A stretch of DNA of 33,627 nt from Methylococcaceae bacterium (GCA_947454605.1 CANGLL010000006.1:1-33627), one strand, 5' to 3'; numbered from the stretch's first letter, positions 1-11,907 are shown. Translations and numbers: made by a program. The notes: generated by a model not told the origin, from the letters alone.

Positions 1-5
1 AGTCT

Positions 6-803
6 TTGTTAAATGGATTGCCGAGTCGATTGATACCTTTGAATCCAAAGCGTTTAACGCAGTACTTTGTGATTCAACACATTCACAGTCAACAAGCCGA
101 GATGTATCGTTATAAAACACACCGTTGCGATGACCGCATCGTCAGTATTCATCAACCGCATGTGCGGCCTATCATACGTGGAAAACTCAATAAAGCGGTT
201 GAGTTTGGCGCTAAACTCAGTGTCAGTTTGAGCGAGCAAGGTCTTGCCAAAGTAGATCATATTCGTTGGCATGCCTTTAATGAAAGTACCGATCTCGAAA
301 CCCAAGTTGAACCTTATCGTCAGCGCTACGGTTATTATCCAGAAGTCGTTGTGGCAGATCCAGTATACGGAACCCAAAAAAATAGAGCTTATCTCAAAAA
401 CAAGGGTATTCGTTATGCGGGTAAATCCCTAGGACGACCTAAAAAGGTGACAGAACAAAACCGAGAACAACTTAAGCACGATAAGAAACAACGCGAAGCT
501 GACTATCGACAACGCATTCCAATTGAAGGTAAATTTGGTCAAGGCAAGCGTGCTTATGGGCTCGATAAGATTCAAGCTAAAACCCCTCGCACGTCTGAAG
601 CTTGGATAAACAGCATCTTCTTTGTTATGAACTTGCTGGTATTACTCCGGCATTTTTTTGTGCCCGAGATACTTCAGCTTTGTATCAATACGTCCGTCTC
701 ATGTTGGTTAAGAAAAACAAAAAATACAATACGGTGCTTCACATTGCCATTCAAACTCATTATGGTCAGCCACTTGAAATCCAAGCTTCAAGTTTTTGAG
801 TGA
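6..803 (+). mobile_element. IS transposase, DDE type (IS5/IS1182-like), 5' end outside window
   Basis: ORF with 'VVVADPVYGTQKNRAYL' (D region) and 'RIPIEGKFGQGKRAYGLDKIQAKTP' (E region), then 'FFVMNLLVLLR', typical of IS5/IS1182-type transposases. The track's first codon is internal because the gene enters from the left edge. Exact IS family not certain; terminal inverted repeats not identified. Confidence 0.8.
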
Positions 804-1004
804 ACTTTACTTAAACCAAACAAACGGGGCAAAGACTCGTTAGAAAAACTAATAACTTGGCCTAAAAGTCGTATTGATGAATTATTTCCATTAGTAGTTG
901 AAAGCGTCATTGAACAAATCACTATGTCTTATAGTGGGCTAAGTTGGTCGATGAACGATTATATAAAAATATTACTTAATCAAGCAAAGGCCTCATTAAA
1001 TTAA
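804..1004 (+). pseudogene. 3' remnant of an ORF interrupted next to the IS element
   Basis: Open frame without its own start: ...KRGKDSLEKLITWPKSRIDELFPLVVESVIEQITMSYSGLSWSMNDYIKILLNQAKASLN*, directly after the transposase stop. Reads like a real protein C-terminus of unknown family. Confidence 0.45.
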
Positions 1005-1057
1005 ATAATGAAAATTCATTGGTTGTGAAATATTTAAATTTGTTTTTTTGTGGAAAA

Positions 1058-1918
1058 CTATAACAATTTCTTACCAATTATATTACTCAGAATCGCAAAA
1101 GGGCTTGAATCTGGATTATATAGCGACGATAGTGGCAGATTGTACGTTTGTTCCATCATAAATTGGCCAGACAATACTGAATGTGAAGTTTGATCGGAAA
1201 AACATACCCAAACAGAACCACTATAGAATGGGATAATTATTTGTTCTGCATTTGATTGATAATTAGAATCAAATTTCATAATATCATGTAATTGAAGCAT
1301 AATGTGATCATATTCACTGCGTAATGATTTAGTAATTTTAATTTTGTGTAAGAATGATGCTTGCCATGATGAATATGGCTTCACTTTATGTAAAAAATTA
1401 TTTGCTACATTTTCAAAAGGTTCACCAATTCTCCAAACACGTGGAATATTATTGGGATTAATATTTATAAAAACACGCAAAATTCTTTTTCCATGATTAG
1501 GGCGGGTTGTAAAAGCATCAATATGAAGTAACTTGTCATTTCCTCTATACGATTGTTTTCTATCTTCAACTTGTATTGGACGAAAGCTGGTGGGAGATGT
1601 TTCTAATTTATAATTTGGAGCGAGACTGGTAATTAAAGTTGTTGCATTTTGGCGAAATCTTTTCATCAAATTGGTAAGAGCGTCTAAAAGATAAGCGTCA
1701 CATTCTGCACCTTTTAGTTGATTTGTTGTTGACAGACTTACGTTACGGCAGTTTTTCTTTAAAATTAAAGGGCTTAATAATTTCTTCTCTGTTTGGGAAA
1801 TGTTAAAAGGTAAGTTTGAAAAATGAATTACTTTGCCGCTTTCTAACGCATTGATCCAATCATAATTATGATTAATTTTCCATTCTTTAACACCGATATT
1901 AACTATTTGTGATTCCAT
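1058..1918 (-). CDS. Kdo hydroxylase-like protein (Fe(II)/2-oxoglutarate oxygenase, KdoO family)
   Basis: 286 aa with HxD motif in 'LLHIDAFTTRPNHGKRILRVFININPNNIPRVWRIGEPFE', characteristic of the Kdo 3-hydroxylase family; intact ORF with ATG start. Confidence 0.75.
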   Translation of the reverse strand: MESQIVNIGVKEWKINHNYDWINALESGKVIHFSNLPFNISQTEKKLLSPLILKKNCRNVSLSTTNQLKGAECDAYLLDALTNLMKRFRQNATTLITSLAPNYKLETSPTSFRPIQVEDRKQSYRGNDKLLHIDAFTTRPNHGKRILRVFININPNNIPRVWRIGEPFENVANNFLHKVKPYSSWQASFLHKIKITKSLRSEYDHIMLQLHDIMKFDSNYQSNAEQIIIPFYSGSVWVCFSDQTSHSVLSGQFMMEQTYNLPLSSLYNPDSSPFAILSNIIGKKLL

Positions 1919-2110
1919 AAATAATTGCCTATAACTTATAAATTTTGGTTTTTTATAGATTGATTGTAATGTATTTTTATAAATAAACTGAATTTAATAA
2001 GCAAATCTGCCCTAATTATCACTCTTGGCTTAAAATATGAACTGAGACGTCCTTCATTCTTCATTTCATAAATGCAGGCATGTGGATATAGTCCATCCTA
2101 TTCTTACTAT

Positions 2111-2551
2111 GCATTAAAAGATGATCGGTAATCTGATGAGGCTGGAAACATTAAAGCGTTTGCCAATCTCTAGCTAACTGCTGATAAAGTTCAGTTATCT
2201 GTAGATTTGATGCGCTATCACCCCCCCTAACGGCATAATGGATTACTTGTTTGTTGAGCTGATGTTGTGGGGGAAGGCCCTAAACTATCAGTGGTTTTGT
2301 TAGGGATGGCGTCTTTAGCGGGTTTGGATAACCGTCCTTTGTCGCCTTTATGGAATAAAGTCGGCGCTACACTTTTTAAAAATGGTGAGCATTTCTATAA
2401 CTTTGAAGGCTTGTATGAATATAAGGCTAAGTATGCGCCGAAGTGGCATCCACGCTATTTAGTTGCGCCTACTGGATTTTCGGTGCCGTCTATCCTGATG
2501 CAGATTGCCCGGATTATTTCTGGAGGCTGGCAAGTCATCTTCGGTAAATAA
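2111..2551 (+). pseudogene. mprF-like phosphatidylglycerol lysyltransferase, C-terminal remnant with multiple lesions
   Basis: Pieces in successive frames: 'LKDDR*SDEAGNIKAFANL*LTADKVQLSVDLMRYHPP' / 'NGIMDYLFVELMLWGKALNYQWF' / 'LLGMASLAGLDNRPLSPLWNKVGATLFKNGEHFYNFEGLYEYKAKYAPKWHPRYLVAP'. Stops at 2129 (TAA) and 2171 (TAG), frameshift at the C7 run (2221-2227), another frameshift near 2300-2310. Confidence 0.8.
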
Positions 2552-2625
2552 ACAGACTTGAAAAAAAAATACGCGTCCCCAAATAGTGGGAAACATTTTA
2601 TAACCACTATTTAAGGACTACTATT

Positions 2626-4575
2626 GTGACTGTTGAAACAAAAAAAGAAACGCTTGGTTTTCAAACTGAAGTAAAACACCTCTTACATTTAATGATTCAC
2701 TCCTTGTACAGCAACAAGGAAATCTTCCTTAGAGAATTAATCTCTAACGCGTCTGACGCAGCCGATAAACTCCGTTTTGAAGCACTATCAAATGATGCTT
2801 TATACGAAGGTGATAGCGAGTTAAAAATTCGCATTGAGTTCGATAAAGATAAAAAAACCGTCAGCATTATCGATAATGGTATTGGTATGACCCGTGCCGA
2901 AGTACAAGAACATATCGGTACTATCGCAAAATCAGGTACTAAACAATTTTTTGAAGCCCTAACCGGTGAGCAAGCTAAAGACAGCGAGTTAATTGGTCAA
3001 TTTGGGGTAGGTTTCTACTCAGCATTTATCGTCGCTGATAAAGTCACTTTAACCACACGTAAAGCGGGTGCTGATAAATCTCAAGCAACACGTTGGGAAT
3101 CTGCAGGTGAGGGTGATTACACCATCGAAGCTGTTGAAAAAGCGACTCGCGGTACTGAAATCGTTCTACATTTAAAAGAAGCTGAATTAGAGTTTTTAGA
3201 CGGTTACCGTATCCGTTCTATCGTTAGAAAATTCTCAGATCATATTTCTTTACCTATCATTATGGATAAAGAACCAGAACCATCTTATGATGAAGACGAA
3301 GCCGAAGAGGGCGTAGAAAAAACTGAAAAACCAGTAGCAGCCATTGAAGAAGAAACTATTAATAGTGCTTCTGCGTTATGGACTAAATCTCGTCAAGAAA
3401 TTAGTGATGAAGATTACAACGAATTTTATAAACACGTAGGTCATGATTTCCAAGATCCACTAACATTTGTCCACAGTAAAGTAGAAGGTACTAACGAGTA
3501 TACTTTATTACTTTACACCCCTGCGCGTGCACCGTTTGATTTGTGGGATAGAGATGCAAAACACGGTGTAAAACTCTACATCCGTAAAGTGTTTATCACG
3601 GATGATGCAGAGCAATTAATGCCGCGTTATTTGCGTTTTATCAGAGGTATTATTGATGCAAACTCTTTACCTTTAAACGTATCTAGAGAAATTCTGCAAC
3701 AAAGCAAACAAATCAGTGCAATTAAATCGGGTGCCGTTAAAAAAGTCTTGGGCATGTTAGAAAACTTGGCTAAAAATGAAGCTGAGAAATATGAAACTTT
3801 CTGGGCACAATTCGGTAATGTGATTAAAGAAGGCCCTATCGAAGATCATGCCAATAAAGATCGTGTGGCCAAGTTATTACGCTTCGCTTCTACCCATAAT
3901 GATACTGACAAACAATCTGTGTCTTTAGAAGATTACGTCAGTCGTATGAAAGAAGGTCAAGACAACATTTATTATGTAACAGCGGATAGTTTCTCAGCCG
4001 CTAAAAACAGTCCACATTTAGAAATCTTCCGTAAAAAAGGTATCGAAGTTTTATTATTATCTGATCGTATTGATGAATGGTTGGTATCTAATTTAGATGA
4101 ATTTGAAGGTAAGCATTTACAGTCGGTGGCTAAAGGTGATTTAAACCTAGGTGACTTAGCGGATACCGAAGAAGAAAAAGCCCAGCAAGAAGAAGTGACT
4201 AAAGACTTTGAGTCCGTATTAACGCAAATTAAAGAAGTGTTAGCAGATAAAGTCAGTGAAGTCCGTTTGAGTCATCGTTTAACAGAATCCCCCGCGTGTT
4301 TGGTGGCGGATGTATACGGCATGAGTTTAAACATGGAACGCATTATGAAGGAAGCCGGACAATCTATGGGCTTCGGTGGTAAAAAGCCGGTCTTTGAGAT
4401 TAATCCTACGCATCCTTTAGTGGTTAAGTTAAAAGCAGAACAAGACGATACCCGTTTTGCAGACTTAAGCCATATCTTGTTTGATCAAGCTATCTTAAGC
4501 GAAGGTGGGCATTTAGAAGATCCCGCGGCGTTTGTGCATAAGTTAAATGGTTTATTGCAAGGTTTATTAAAGTAA
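2626..4575 (+). CDS. htpG: Chaperone protein HtpG (Hsp90)
   Basis: 649 aa; '[47 protein letters not shown]' and '[18 protein letters not shown]'. GTG start with upstream AAGGA. Confidence 0.98.
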   Translation: MTVETKKETLGFQTEVKHLLHLMIHSLYSNKEIFLRELISNASDAADKLRFEALSNDALYEGDSELKIRIEFDKDKKTVSIIDNGIGMTRAEVQEHIGTIAKSGTKQFFEALTGEQAKDSELIGQFGVGFYSAFIVADKVTLTTRKAGADKSQATRWESAGEGDYTIEAVEKATRGTEIVLHLKEAELEFLDGYRIRSIVRKFSDHISLPIIMDKEPEPSYDEDEAEEGVEKTEKPVAAIEEETINSASALWTKSRQEISDEDYNEFYKHVGHDFQDPLTFVHSKVEGTNEYTLLLYTPARAPFDLWDRDAKHGVKLYIRKVFITDDAEQLMPRYLRFIRGIIDANSLPLNVSREILQQSKQISAIKSGAVKKVLGMLENLAKNEAEKYETFWAQFGNVIKEGPIEDHANKDRVAKLLRFASTHNDTDKQSVSLEDYVSRMKEGQDNIYYVTADSFSAAKNSPHLEIFRKKGIEVLLLSDRIDEWLVSNLDEFEGKHLQSVAKGDLNLGDLADTEEEKAQQEEVTKDFESVLTQIKEVLADKVSEVRLSHRLTESPACLVADVYGMSLNMERIMKEAGQSMGFGGKKPVFEINPTHPLVVKLKAEQDDTRFADLSHILFDQAILSEGGHLEDPAAFVHKLNGLLQGLLK

Positions 4576-4587
4576 ACGGTTAAACTT

Positions 4588-4619
4588 AAAAAAGGTCGGA
4601 GCAATCCGGCCTTTTTTTA
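4588..4619 (+). terminator. Rho-independent terminator after htpG
   Basis: AAAAAAGGTCGGAgcaaTCCGGCCTTTTTTT: GC-rich stem followed by a T run. Confidence 0.85.
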
Positions 4620-4674
4620 TGCCTGATAATAAGGTTAAATACCCACATCAAACATATTTCATCCCTAGGACTTT

Positions 4675-5319
4675 ATGCAACATCTGACTGAACTACTTAA
4701 TATATTTTTGCACTTGGATCATTATCTCAGTGACATCATCCAAAACTATGGCACAGTTACTTACGCCTTGTTATTTTTGATCGTGTTTTGTGAAACTGGT
4801 TTGGTGGTATTGCCGTTTTTACCGGGTGATTCTTTGTTATTTGCAGCAGGTACTTTTGCGGCAAAGGGTGATCTGGGGTTTGGGATATTGTTTGCTAGTT
4901 TGGCCATGGCTGCCGTGGTGGGTGATGCGCTTAATTATGAAATAGGTCGGCGGTTAGGGCCTAAGATAGCCAACCATGAAAAGCTTAAATTTATTAATCA
5001 AGATCATCTTGATAAGACGCAGCATTTTTATGACAAATACGGCGCTAAAACAATCATCATTGCGCGGTTTGTACCTGTAGTACGAACCTTTGCGCCTTTT
5101 GTAGCGGGGATAGGCTCGATGACGTATCAGCGATTTTTGCAGTTTAATGTGGTCGGTGCTTTAGCTTGGGTCGCTATTTGTTTGGCGGGTGGTTATTTGT
5201 TTGGTAATTTGCCTGTGGTAAAAAATAATTTTTCGGTGGTCATTTTAGGTATCGTGATTGTTTCAATTCTGCCTGCAGTTATTGAGATTGTTCGACACAA
5301 ATACCTAAAAACCAATTAA
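4675..5319 (+). CDS. DedA family (VTT domain) membrane protein
   Basis: 'FCETGLVVLPFLPGDSLLFAAGTFAAKG', 'ARFVPVVRTFAPFVAGIGSMTYQRFLQFNVVGALAWV'. Confidence 0.93.
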   Translation: MQHLTELLNIFLHLDHYLSDIIQNYGTVTYALLFLIVFCETGLVVLPFLPGDSLLFAAGTFAAKGDLGFGILFASLAMAAVVGDALNYEIGRRLGPKIANHEKLKFINQDHLDKTQHFYDKYGAKTIIIARFVPVVRTFAPFVAGIGSMTYQRFLQFNVVGALAWVAICLAGGYLFGNLPVVKNNFSVVILGIVIVSILPAVIEIVRHKYLKTN

Positions 5320-5329
5320 TTAATAAAGC

Positions 5330-7237
5330 TTAAAGTTCTATTCTAATGCCCAGTTGGACAACGCGGTCCACAGGGATTTTAAAGAAATGGATGGCACTGG
5401 AGGAGTTGTTAAATAAAAATTTAAATAAGCCTCTGCGCCATTTTGGCATGATGCTTTTGTTACGGAAGGCGATTTCTTCACTGCCGATAAAGAAAGAGGC
5501 TTGTTTTGGATTAATGACTAATCCTTCTTTGGCGCAAAGTTCTAGTGCTCTGCGGACATCGGCATCTTGTTTAAAGCCATAATAAAGCTTAACGCGATAG
5601 AAGTTACGAGTTTTACCAAATGTTCTTATTTTTAGTGAATGCGCTTCGTCAACATAAGGTTCATTCATTGTGACAATTGTGAGGACGACAATTTGCTTAT
5701 GTAAAACATGGTTGTGTTCGATGTTATGCAAAAAGACTTCGGGTAAGCCGTGTAAAGTGCGTGTTAAGTAGATAGCCGTCCCATTAACAGTCGCAAAATC
5801 CATGGTGTTTCTTGCTTCAAAGTCTTCAAATAGAGTGCGTCTGGCTTCCATGTATTGATTAACTAAACCCCGACCTTTAATCCACGTGGTTAGGATGAAA
5901 AATAATATGCAGGCAATCACTAAGGGTAGCCACCCCCCTGTGGGGATTTTTAAACTATTTGACGATAGAAAAGCGATATCTACAATAAGGAATGCACCTA
6001 AAAAGCTAAAGCGGGTGGGTTTGTTCCAATTCCAAAGTTCTTTAAATATAATAGAAGCTAATATGGTGTCTACAATCATGGTGCCTGTAACGGCTATGCC
6101 ATAGGCAGAGGCTAAAGCAGAAGACGATTTAAAGGTGAGAACTAAGATAAAGACCGAAACCATTAACATCCAATTAACGGCGGGTACATAAACTTGCCCC
6201 ATCGCTTCACCTGATGTATGTAATATTTTCATACGTGGACAGTATCCCAATTGAACGGCTTGTCGAGTTACAGAAAATGCGCCAGAGATAACGGCTTGCG
6301 AAGCAATCACCGTGGCGAATGTTGATAGGATTAAGAGGGGATAAAGGGCCCAAGTCGGGGCCAGTAAATAAAAGGGGTTTTGGATGGCCTCGGGATGGTT
6401 AATAAGTAAGGCGCCTTGACCAAAGTAATTGAGTAATAAAGCTGGAAACACAAAACCAAACCAAGCATACCGAATGGGTTTAAGACCAAAATGCCCCATG
6501 TCTGCATATAGGGCCTCGGCCCCAGTTATCGCGAGCACTACTGCACCCAAGATTAAGAAGCCATGCCAGCCCAGTTCAAATAAGATATGAAGGGCATAGT
6601 AGGGATTTATGGCCATTAAGACACTAGGTGTTTCTGCGATATTAATGACACCTAAAACACTTAGTAAGCTAAACCAAAAAATCATGATGGGTGAGAATAT
6701 TTTGCCCACTTTGCCAGTGCCTTTGGCTTGAATAACGAATAGGCCTCCTAATACGGCAATGGTGATGGGTAAAATGTAGTTATCTAATGAGGGCGCAATA
6801 ATTTGTAAGCCTTCTACTGCGCTGAGAACGGAGATGGCTGGGGTAATCATGCTGTCGCCAAAGAATAAAGACGCTCCCAGTAGGCCTAAGATAATAATAA
6901 AGGCAGATTTTTTGTTCGTTTTAATTTCGTTATCTGATTCTGATTTTTTTACACCTAGTAAAGCGAGCGCCATGAGCGCCATGATTCCACCTTCACCTTT
7001 ATTATCAGCCCGCATAATAAAAATAGCATATTTTGCGGTTACCACTAATGTGATAGACCAAAAAATTAAAGATAGAACGCCGAGAACATGCGGGGTATCA
7101 ATGCTGACACCATCTTTAAATACTTCTTTTAAAGCATAGAGTGGGCTGGTGCCGATATCCCCAAAGACCACGCCAATTGCGCCTAGTGCTAAACTGGTCA
7201 ATGGTTGTTTTGAATTTGAGCTTGAATGAATTGACAT
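5330..7237 (-). CDS. kup: Low-affinity potassium transporter Kup
   Basis: 635 aa; 'LALGAIGVVFGDIGTSPLYALKEVF', 'ALYADMGHFGLKPIRYAWF', C-terminal 'SFFIGSEEI'. Confidence 0.96.
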   Translation of the reverse strand: MSIHSSSNSKQPLTSLALGAIGVVFGDIGTSPLYALKEVFKDGVSIDTPHVLGVLSLIFWSITLVVTAKYAIFIMRADNKGEGGIMALMALALLGVKKSESDNEIKTNKKSAFIIILGLLGASLFFGDSMITPAISVLSAVEGLQIIAPSLDNYILPITIAVLGGLFVIQAKGTGKVGKIFSPIMIFWFSLLSVLGVINIAETPSVLMAINPYYALHILFELGWHGFLILGAVVLAITGAEALYADMGHFGLKPIRYAWFGFVFPALLLNYFGQGALLINHPEAIQNPFYLLAPTWALYPLLILSTFATVIASQAVISGAFSVTRQAVQLGYCPRMKILHTSGEAMGQVYVPAVNWMLMVSVFILVLTFKSSSALASAYGIAVTGTMIVDTILASIIFKELWNWNKPTRFSFLGAFLIVDIAFLSSNSLKIPTGGWLPLVIACILFFILTTWIKGRGLVNQYMEARRTLFEDFEARNTMDFATVNGTAIYLTRTLHGLPEVFLHNIEHNHVLHKQIVVLTIVTMNEPYVDEAHSLKIRTFGKTRNFYRVKLYYGFKQDADVRRALELCAKEGLVINPKQASFFIGSEEIAFRNKSIMPKWRRGLFKFLFNNSSSAIHFFKIPVDRVVQLGIRIEL

Positions 7238-7430
7238 GTTTATTGCTTTAAAAATCGATCAATGAATTAAATTAATGAGCACTAAATGACAGGATTGTAA
7301 TACGTTTGATGTGTAAATTATTCTGAATTTTAAGTTAAGTAGTTTTAATAATAAACCTAAGGCAGAAAAATAACTGAGTAATGTGGCTGTCACGACAGCG
7401 AGCCTAAAAATACATTCGTCTTAAACTGAC

Positions 7431-7460
7431 TTGCCTAAAAGCCTAAAAAGACAGGATAAT
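7431..7460 (+). promoter_or_regulatory. Candidate sigma70 promoter upstream of tgt
   Basis: TTGCCT (7431-7436), 18-nt spacer, GATAAT (7455-7460), about 40 nt upstream of the tgt start. Found by eye. Confidence 0.35.
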
Positions 7461-7475
7461 CTGTAGCCTTAATAA

Positions 7476-8618
<1,143 letters not shown>

Positions 8619-8658
8619 TAGCAAAATTTTTTTATTAATTATAATAACGAGGATATTT

Positions 8659-9006
8659 ATGAGTTTTTTTATTTCTGACGCTTTAGCTGCGGCTCCTGCT
8701 GGACAACAACCAGGCATTGAAGGGATGTTATTTCCACTTGGGATTTTAGCATTTTTTTACTTTTTATTCTTACGTCCTCAAGCTAAAAGAACGAAGGAAA
8801 AGAAACAGATGATCGCTTCAATTACTAAAGGAGCGGAAGTAGTTACTTCTGGCGGTATTTTAGGAAAAGTGGTTGATGTTGATGATAATTTTGTAAAGAT
8901 TGAAGTGAGTGATAACGTTTTTATTCAAGTTCAAAGACAAGGTATAGAAAGTATGATGCCTAAAGGTACTTATAAGGCCATTACTAAAAAAGTAGTTAAA
9001 GTTTAA
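8659..9006 (+). CDS. yajC: Preprotein translocase subunit YajC
   Basis: Single TM 'ILAFFYFLFLRPQAKRTKEKKQM...KGAEVVTSGGILGKVVDV'; between tgt and secD. Confidence 0.96.
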   Translation: MSFFISDALAAAPAGQQPGIEGMLFPLGILAFFYFLFLRPQAKRTKEKKQMIASITKGAEVVTSGGILGKVVDVDDNFVKIEVSDNVFIQVQRQGIESMMPKGTYKAITKKVVKV

Positions 9007-9018
9007 TTGGAATAGCAC

Positions 9019-10866
9019 ATGCAAAATCATTTCCCCGTTTGGAAAAATATATTAGTTCTGCTGGTTTTTGGTATTGGTATTATTTATTCATTACCCAATT
9101 TATATGGCGATGATCCTTCGGTCCAGGTTTCTTCAACAATAGCAACGGCTATTTCTCAAGAGCAAGCGAACCAGGTCGATTCAGATATTAAAGCCATGGG
9201 TATCCCTGCTAAGGCATTCGAGTATAAGGATGGAAAAATACTAGCGCGTTTTAGTAATACTGATGATCAGCTAAAAGTTGCCGATCAGTTGCGCGATAAA
9301 ATGGGTAGTAATTACACGGTTGCTTTAAATCTAGCACCAACAACTCCAGGTTGGTTGCGTGCCTTAGGCGCTCAAGCCATGTACTTGGGTTTGGACTTGC
9401 GGGGTGGTGTTCATTTCTTATTAGAAGTGGATATGGACGCGGCCGTTAAGCAAGCGGAAGATCGTTATATCGATGATGTAAGATTAGCTTTAAGAAATGC
9501 TAAATTGCATTATCAATCAGTCGCTAAAGATAGTGGATTTATTAAAGTAACGATGAACTCTACTGATGATAAATCAGCGTTGTTAACTTTATTAGATAAA
9601 GAATTTCATAGCCTAGAAATTACTGAGCCAGAAGCACAGGAGCAAGTTTGGTTAAAGTTTTCTGAAAAAGAAGCACGTGAAATCAAAAAATTCGCAGTCG
9701 CTCAAAACATGACTACGCTGAGAAATCGTGTTAATGAATTAGGGGTTGCAGAGCCTGTGATTCAACAACAAGGTGAAAATCGTATCATGGTGCAATTGCC
9801 CGGTGTACAAGATACAACTCGAGCAAAAGAAATTTTGGGCACTACTGCAACATTGGAATATCGTTTAGTAGATGTTGATCACGATGTTCAGCAAGCTGTT
9901 TCAGGCCATGCTCCAGTTGGTAGTCGTTTATATTATGACAGATCAGGCGCTCCAATTTTGTTAGATCGTCGTGTGATTGTGACGGGTGACCAAATTGTTG
10001 ATGCGTCATCTGGTCAAGATCAAGATGGTAGACCTTCCGTTAATATTTCTTTGAATGGCGTAGGCGCTTCAAAGATGGCAAAAACGACGCAAGTGAGCGT
10101 AGGAAAACCAATGGCTGTAGTTTTTATTGAGTACAAAGTAGAAACTAAAACGGTTAACGGTGAGAAAATTCGCCATAAAGAAAAAGTAGAAAAGGTTATA
10201 AACGTAGCCACTATTCAAGGTGTGTTTAGTAAGCGTTTTCAAACAACAGGTTTAGATAGTCCCCAAGAAGCTAGAAACCTCTCTTTATTATTGAGAGCGG
10301 GTGCTTTGGCTGCTCCTGTTGATATCGTAGAAGAGCGCACCGTTGGTCCAAGCTTAGGACAGGACAATATTGATAAAGGTATGTTGTCTTTTGTGGTGGG
10401 CTTTGCTTTGGTTGTATTGTTCATGGCGGTTTACTACAAATTGTTCGGTATGATCGCGAACTTTGCTTTGGCATTTAACGTTGTTATTGTGGTTGCTATT
10501 TTATCGATGTTACAAGCGACATTAACCTTGCCTGGTATTGCAGGTATTATTTTAACCGTCGGTATGTCGGTTGACGCGAACGTGTTAATCTTCGAAAGGG
10601 TTAAAGAAGAAATTAAAGCGGGTATAACGCCACAAGCAGCTATATTTATTGGTTACGATAAAGCGTTTGCGACTATTCTTGATTCACATTTTACTAACTT
10701 AGTTGTTGCGGTTGTGTTGTTTGCTTTTGGGACGGGTTCTGTTAAAGGTTTTGCGGTTACTTTGATTATTGGTATTTTGTCTTCTATGTTTACCGCGATT
10801 ACCGGCACGCGTATGGTGATTAATTGGATTTATGGTAGTCGTAGAGTCGAGAAGTTATCAATTTAA
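9019..10866 (+). CDS. secD: Protein translocase subunit SecD
   Basis: 'YLGLDLRGGVHFLLEVDMDAAVK', 'LTLPGIAGIILTVGMSVDANVLIFERVKEE'. Confidence 0.97.
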   Translation: MQNHFPVWKNILVLLVFGIGIIYSLPNLYGDDPSVQVSSTIATAISQEQANQVDSDIKAMGIPAKAFEYKDGKILARFSNTDDQLKVADQLRDKMGSNYTVALNLAPTTPGWLRALGAQAMYLGLDLRGGVHFLLEVDMDAAVKQAEDRYIDDVRLALRNAKLHYQSVAKDSGFIKVTMNSTDDKSALLTLLDKEFHSLEITEPEAQEQVWLKFSEKEAREIKKFAVAQNMTTLRNRVNELGVAEPVIQQQGENRIMVQLPGVQDTTRAKEILGTTATLEYRLVDVDHDVQQAVSGHAPVGSRLYYDRSGAPILLDRRVIVTGDQIVDASSGQDQDGRPSVNISLNGVGASKMAKTTQVSVGKPMAVVFIEYKVETKTVNGEKIRHKEKVEKVINVATIQGVFSKRFQTTGLDSPQEARNLSLLLRAGALAAPVDIVEERTVGPSLGQDNIDKGMLSFVVGFALVVLFMAVYYKLFGMIANFALAFNVVIVVAILSMLQATLTLPGIAGIILTVGMSVDANVLIFERVKEEIKAGITPQAAIFIGYDKAFATILDSHFTNLVVAVVLFAFGTGSVKGFAVTLIIGILSSMFTAITGTRMVINWIYGSRRVEKLSI

Positions 10867-10890
10867 ACATTAATTTTAGAAGAAACAACT

Positions 10891-11817
10891 ATGAAGACAA
10901 CAAATATTAATTTTATTGGTAACAGAAAAATAGCCTTGATATTCTCAGGAATACTCATGATTCTTTCGATAGGTTCATTAGCTGTTCGCGGCTTACAAAT
11001 GGGTATTGACTTTACAGGTGGGACCTTAATAGAGGTCGGTTATCAAAAGGCTGCTGATTTAAATGTTTTACGTAATACATTAGACACACAAGGCTTTGAT
11101 GATGCAACGGTACAGAATTTTGGTACTGCGAAAGATGTGTTAATTCGTTTAAAGCCACATGAAGGCATTAGCAGTGCTGATTTAAGTACTCGAGTTCTAG
11201 AAGCAATAAACAAAACGACGGTTGAGCCGGCAAGTATTCGACGTGTTGAATATGTAGGGCCACAAGTAGGTGATGATCTTGCTGAAGATGGATTCTTAGC
11301 GTTGCTTTATTCAACTATCGCTATTCTGATTTATATCGCATGGCGTTTTGAATGGAAGTTTTCTACTGGCGCCATTTTAGCAACTGTGCACGACGTCGTC
11401 GTGACGTTGGGTTTATTTTCTATTTTAGGCCTTGAGTTTGATTTAACGGTATTAGCCGCTGTGTTGGCTTTGATTGGTTATTCTTTAAACGATACTATCG
11501 TGGTATATGATCGTATTCGGGAGAACTTCCGGTTATTAAGAAATAAAACAACCGAAGAAGTCATGAATATTTCGGTTAATGTGACCTTGAGCAGAACTAT
11601 TATGACCTCGTTAACAGTTATTTTAGTGTTAGTTTCATTGTTCTTTTTGGGCGGTGAGATTATTCATAACTTCTCAATCGTATTACTTTTTGGTGTGTTT
11701 TTTGGTACGTATTCTTCTATTTTTATTGCTAGTCCTATGGCCTTAATGTTGGGGATTAGCGCTGAAGATTTAATGATACCGGTTAAAGAAGGTTCGGTCG
11801 TAGACGATAGGCCGTAA
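10891..11817 (+). CDS. secF: Protein translocase subunit SecF
   Basis: 'GIDFTGGTLIEV', 'ALIGYSLNDTIVVYDRIREN'; adjacent to secD. Confidence 0.97.
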   Translation: MKTTNINFIGNRKIALIFSGILMILSIGSLAVRGLQMGIDFTGGTLIEVGYQKAADLNVLRNTLDTQGFDDATVQNFGTAKDVLIRLKPHEGISSADLSTRVLEAINKTTVEPASIRRVEYVGPQVGDDLAEDGFLALLYSTIAILIYIAWRFEWKFSTGAILATVHDVVVTLGLFSILGLEFDLTVLAAVLALIGYSLNDTIVVYDRIRENFRLLRNKTTEEVMNISVNVTLSRTIMTSLTVILVLVSLFFLGGEIIHNFSIVLLFGVFFGTYSSIFIASPMALMLGISAEDLMIPVKEGSVVDDRP

Positions 11818-11907
11818 TTTAGCCCCTTATCTACAAGACGCGCTTCATCAGGTATAATGCGCAGTCGAAATTTTTTATTTAATATTACTTTGGAGTTTTA
11901 GATCACA

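Noticed and set aside
602-799. 65-aa ORF overlapping the transposase 3' end
   Set aside because: Alternate frame of the transposase region. A frameshift at the T7 run near 654-660 could make it the true C-terminus, but I cannot tell without an intact IS copy.
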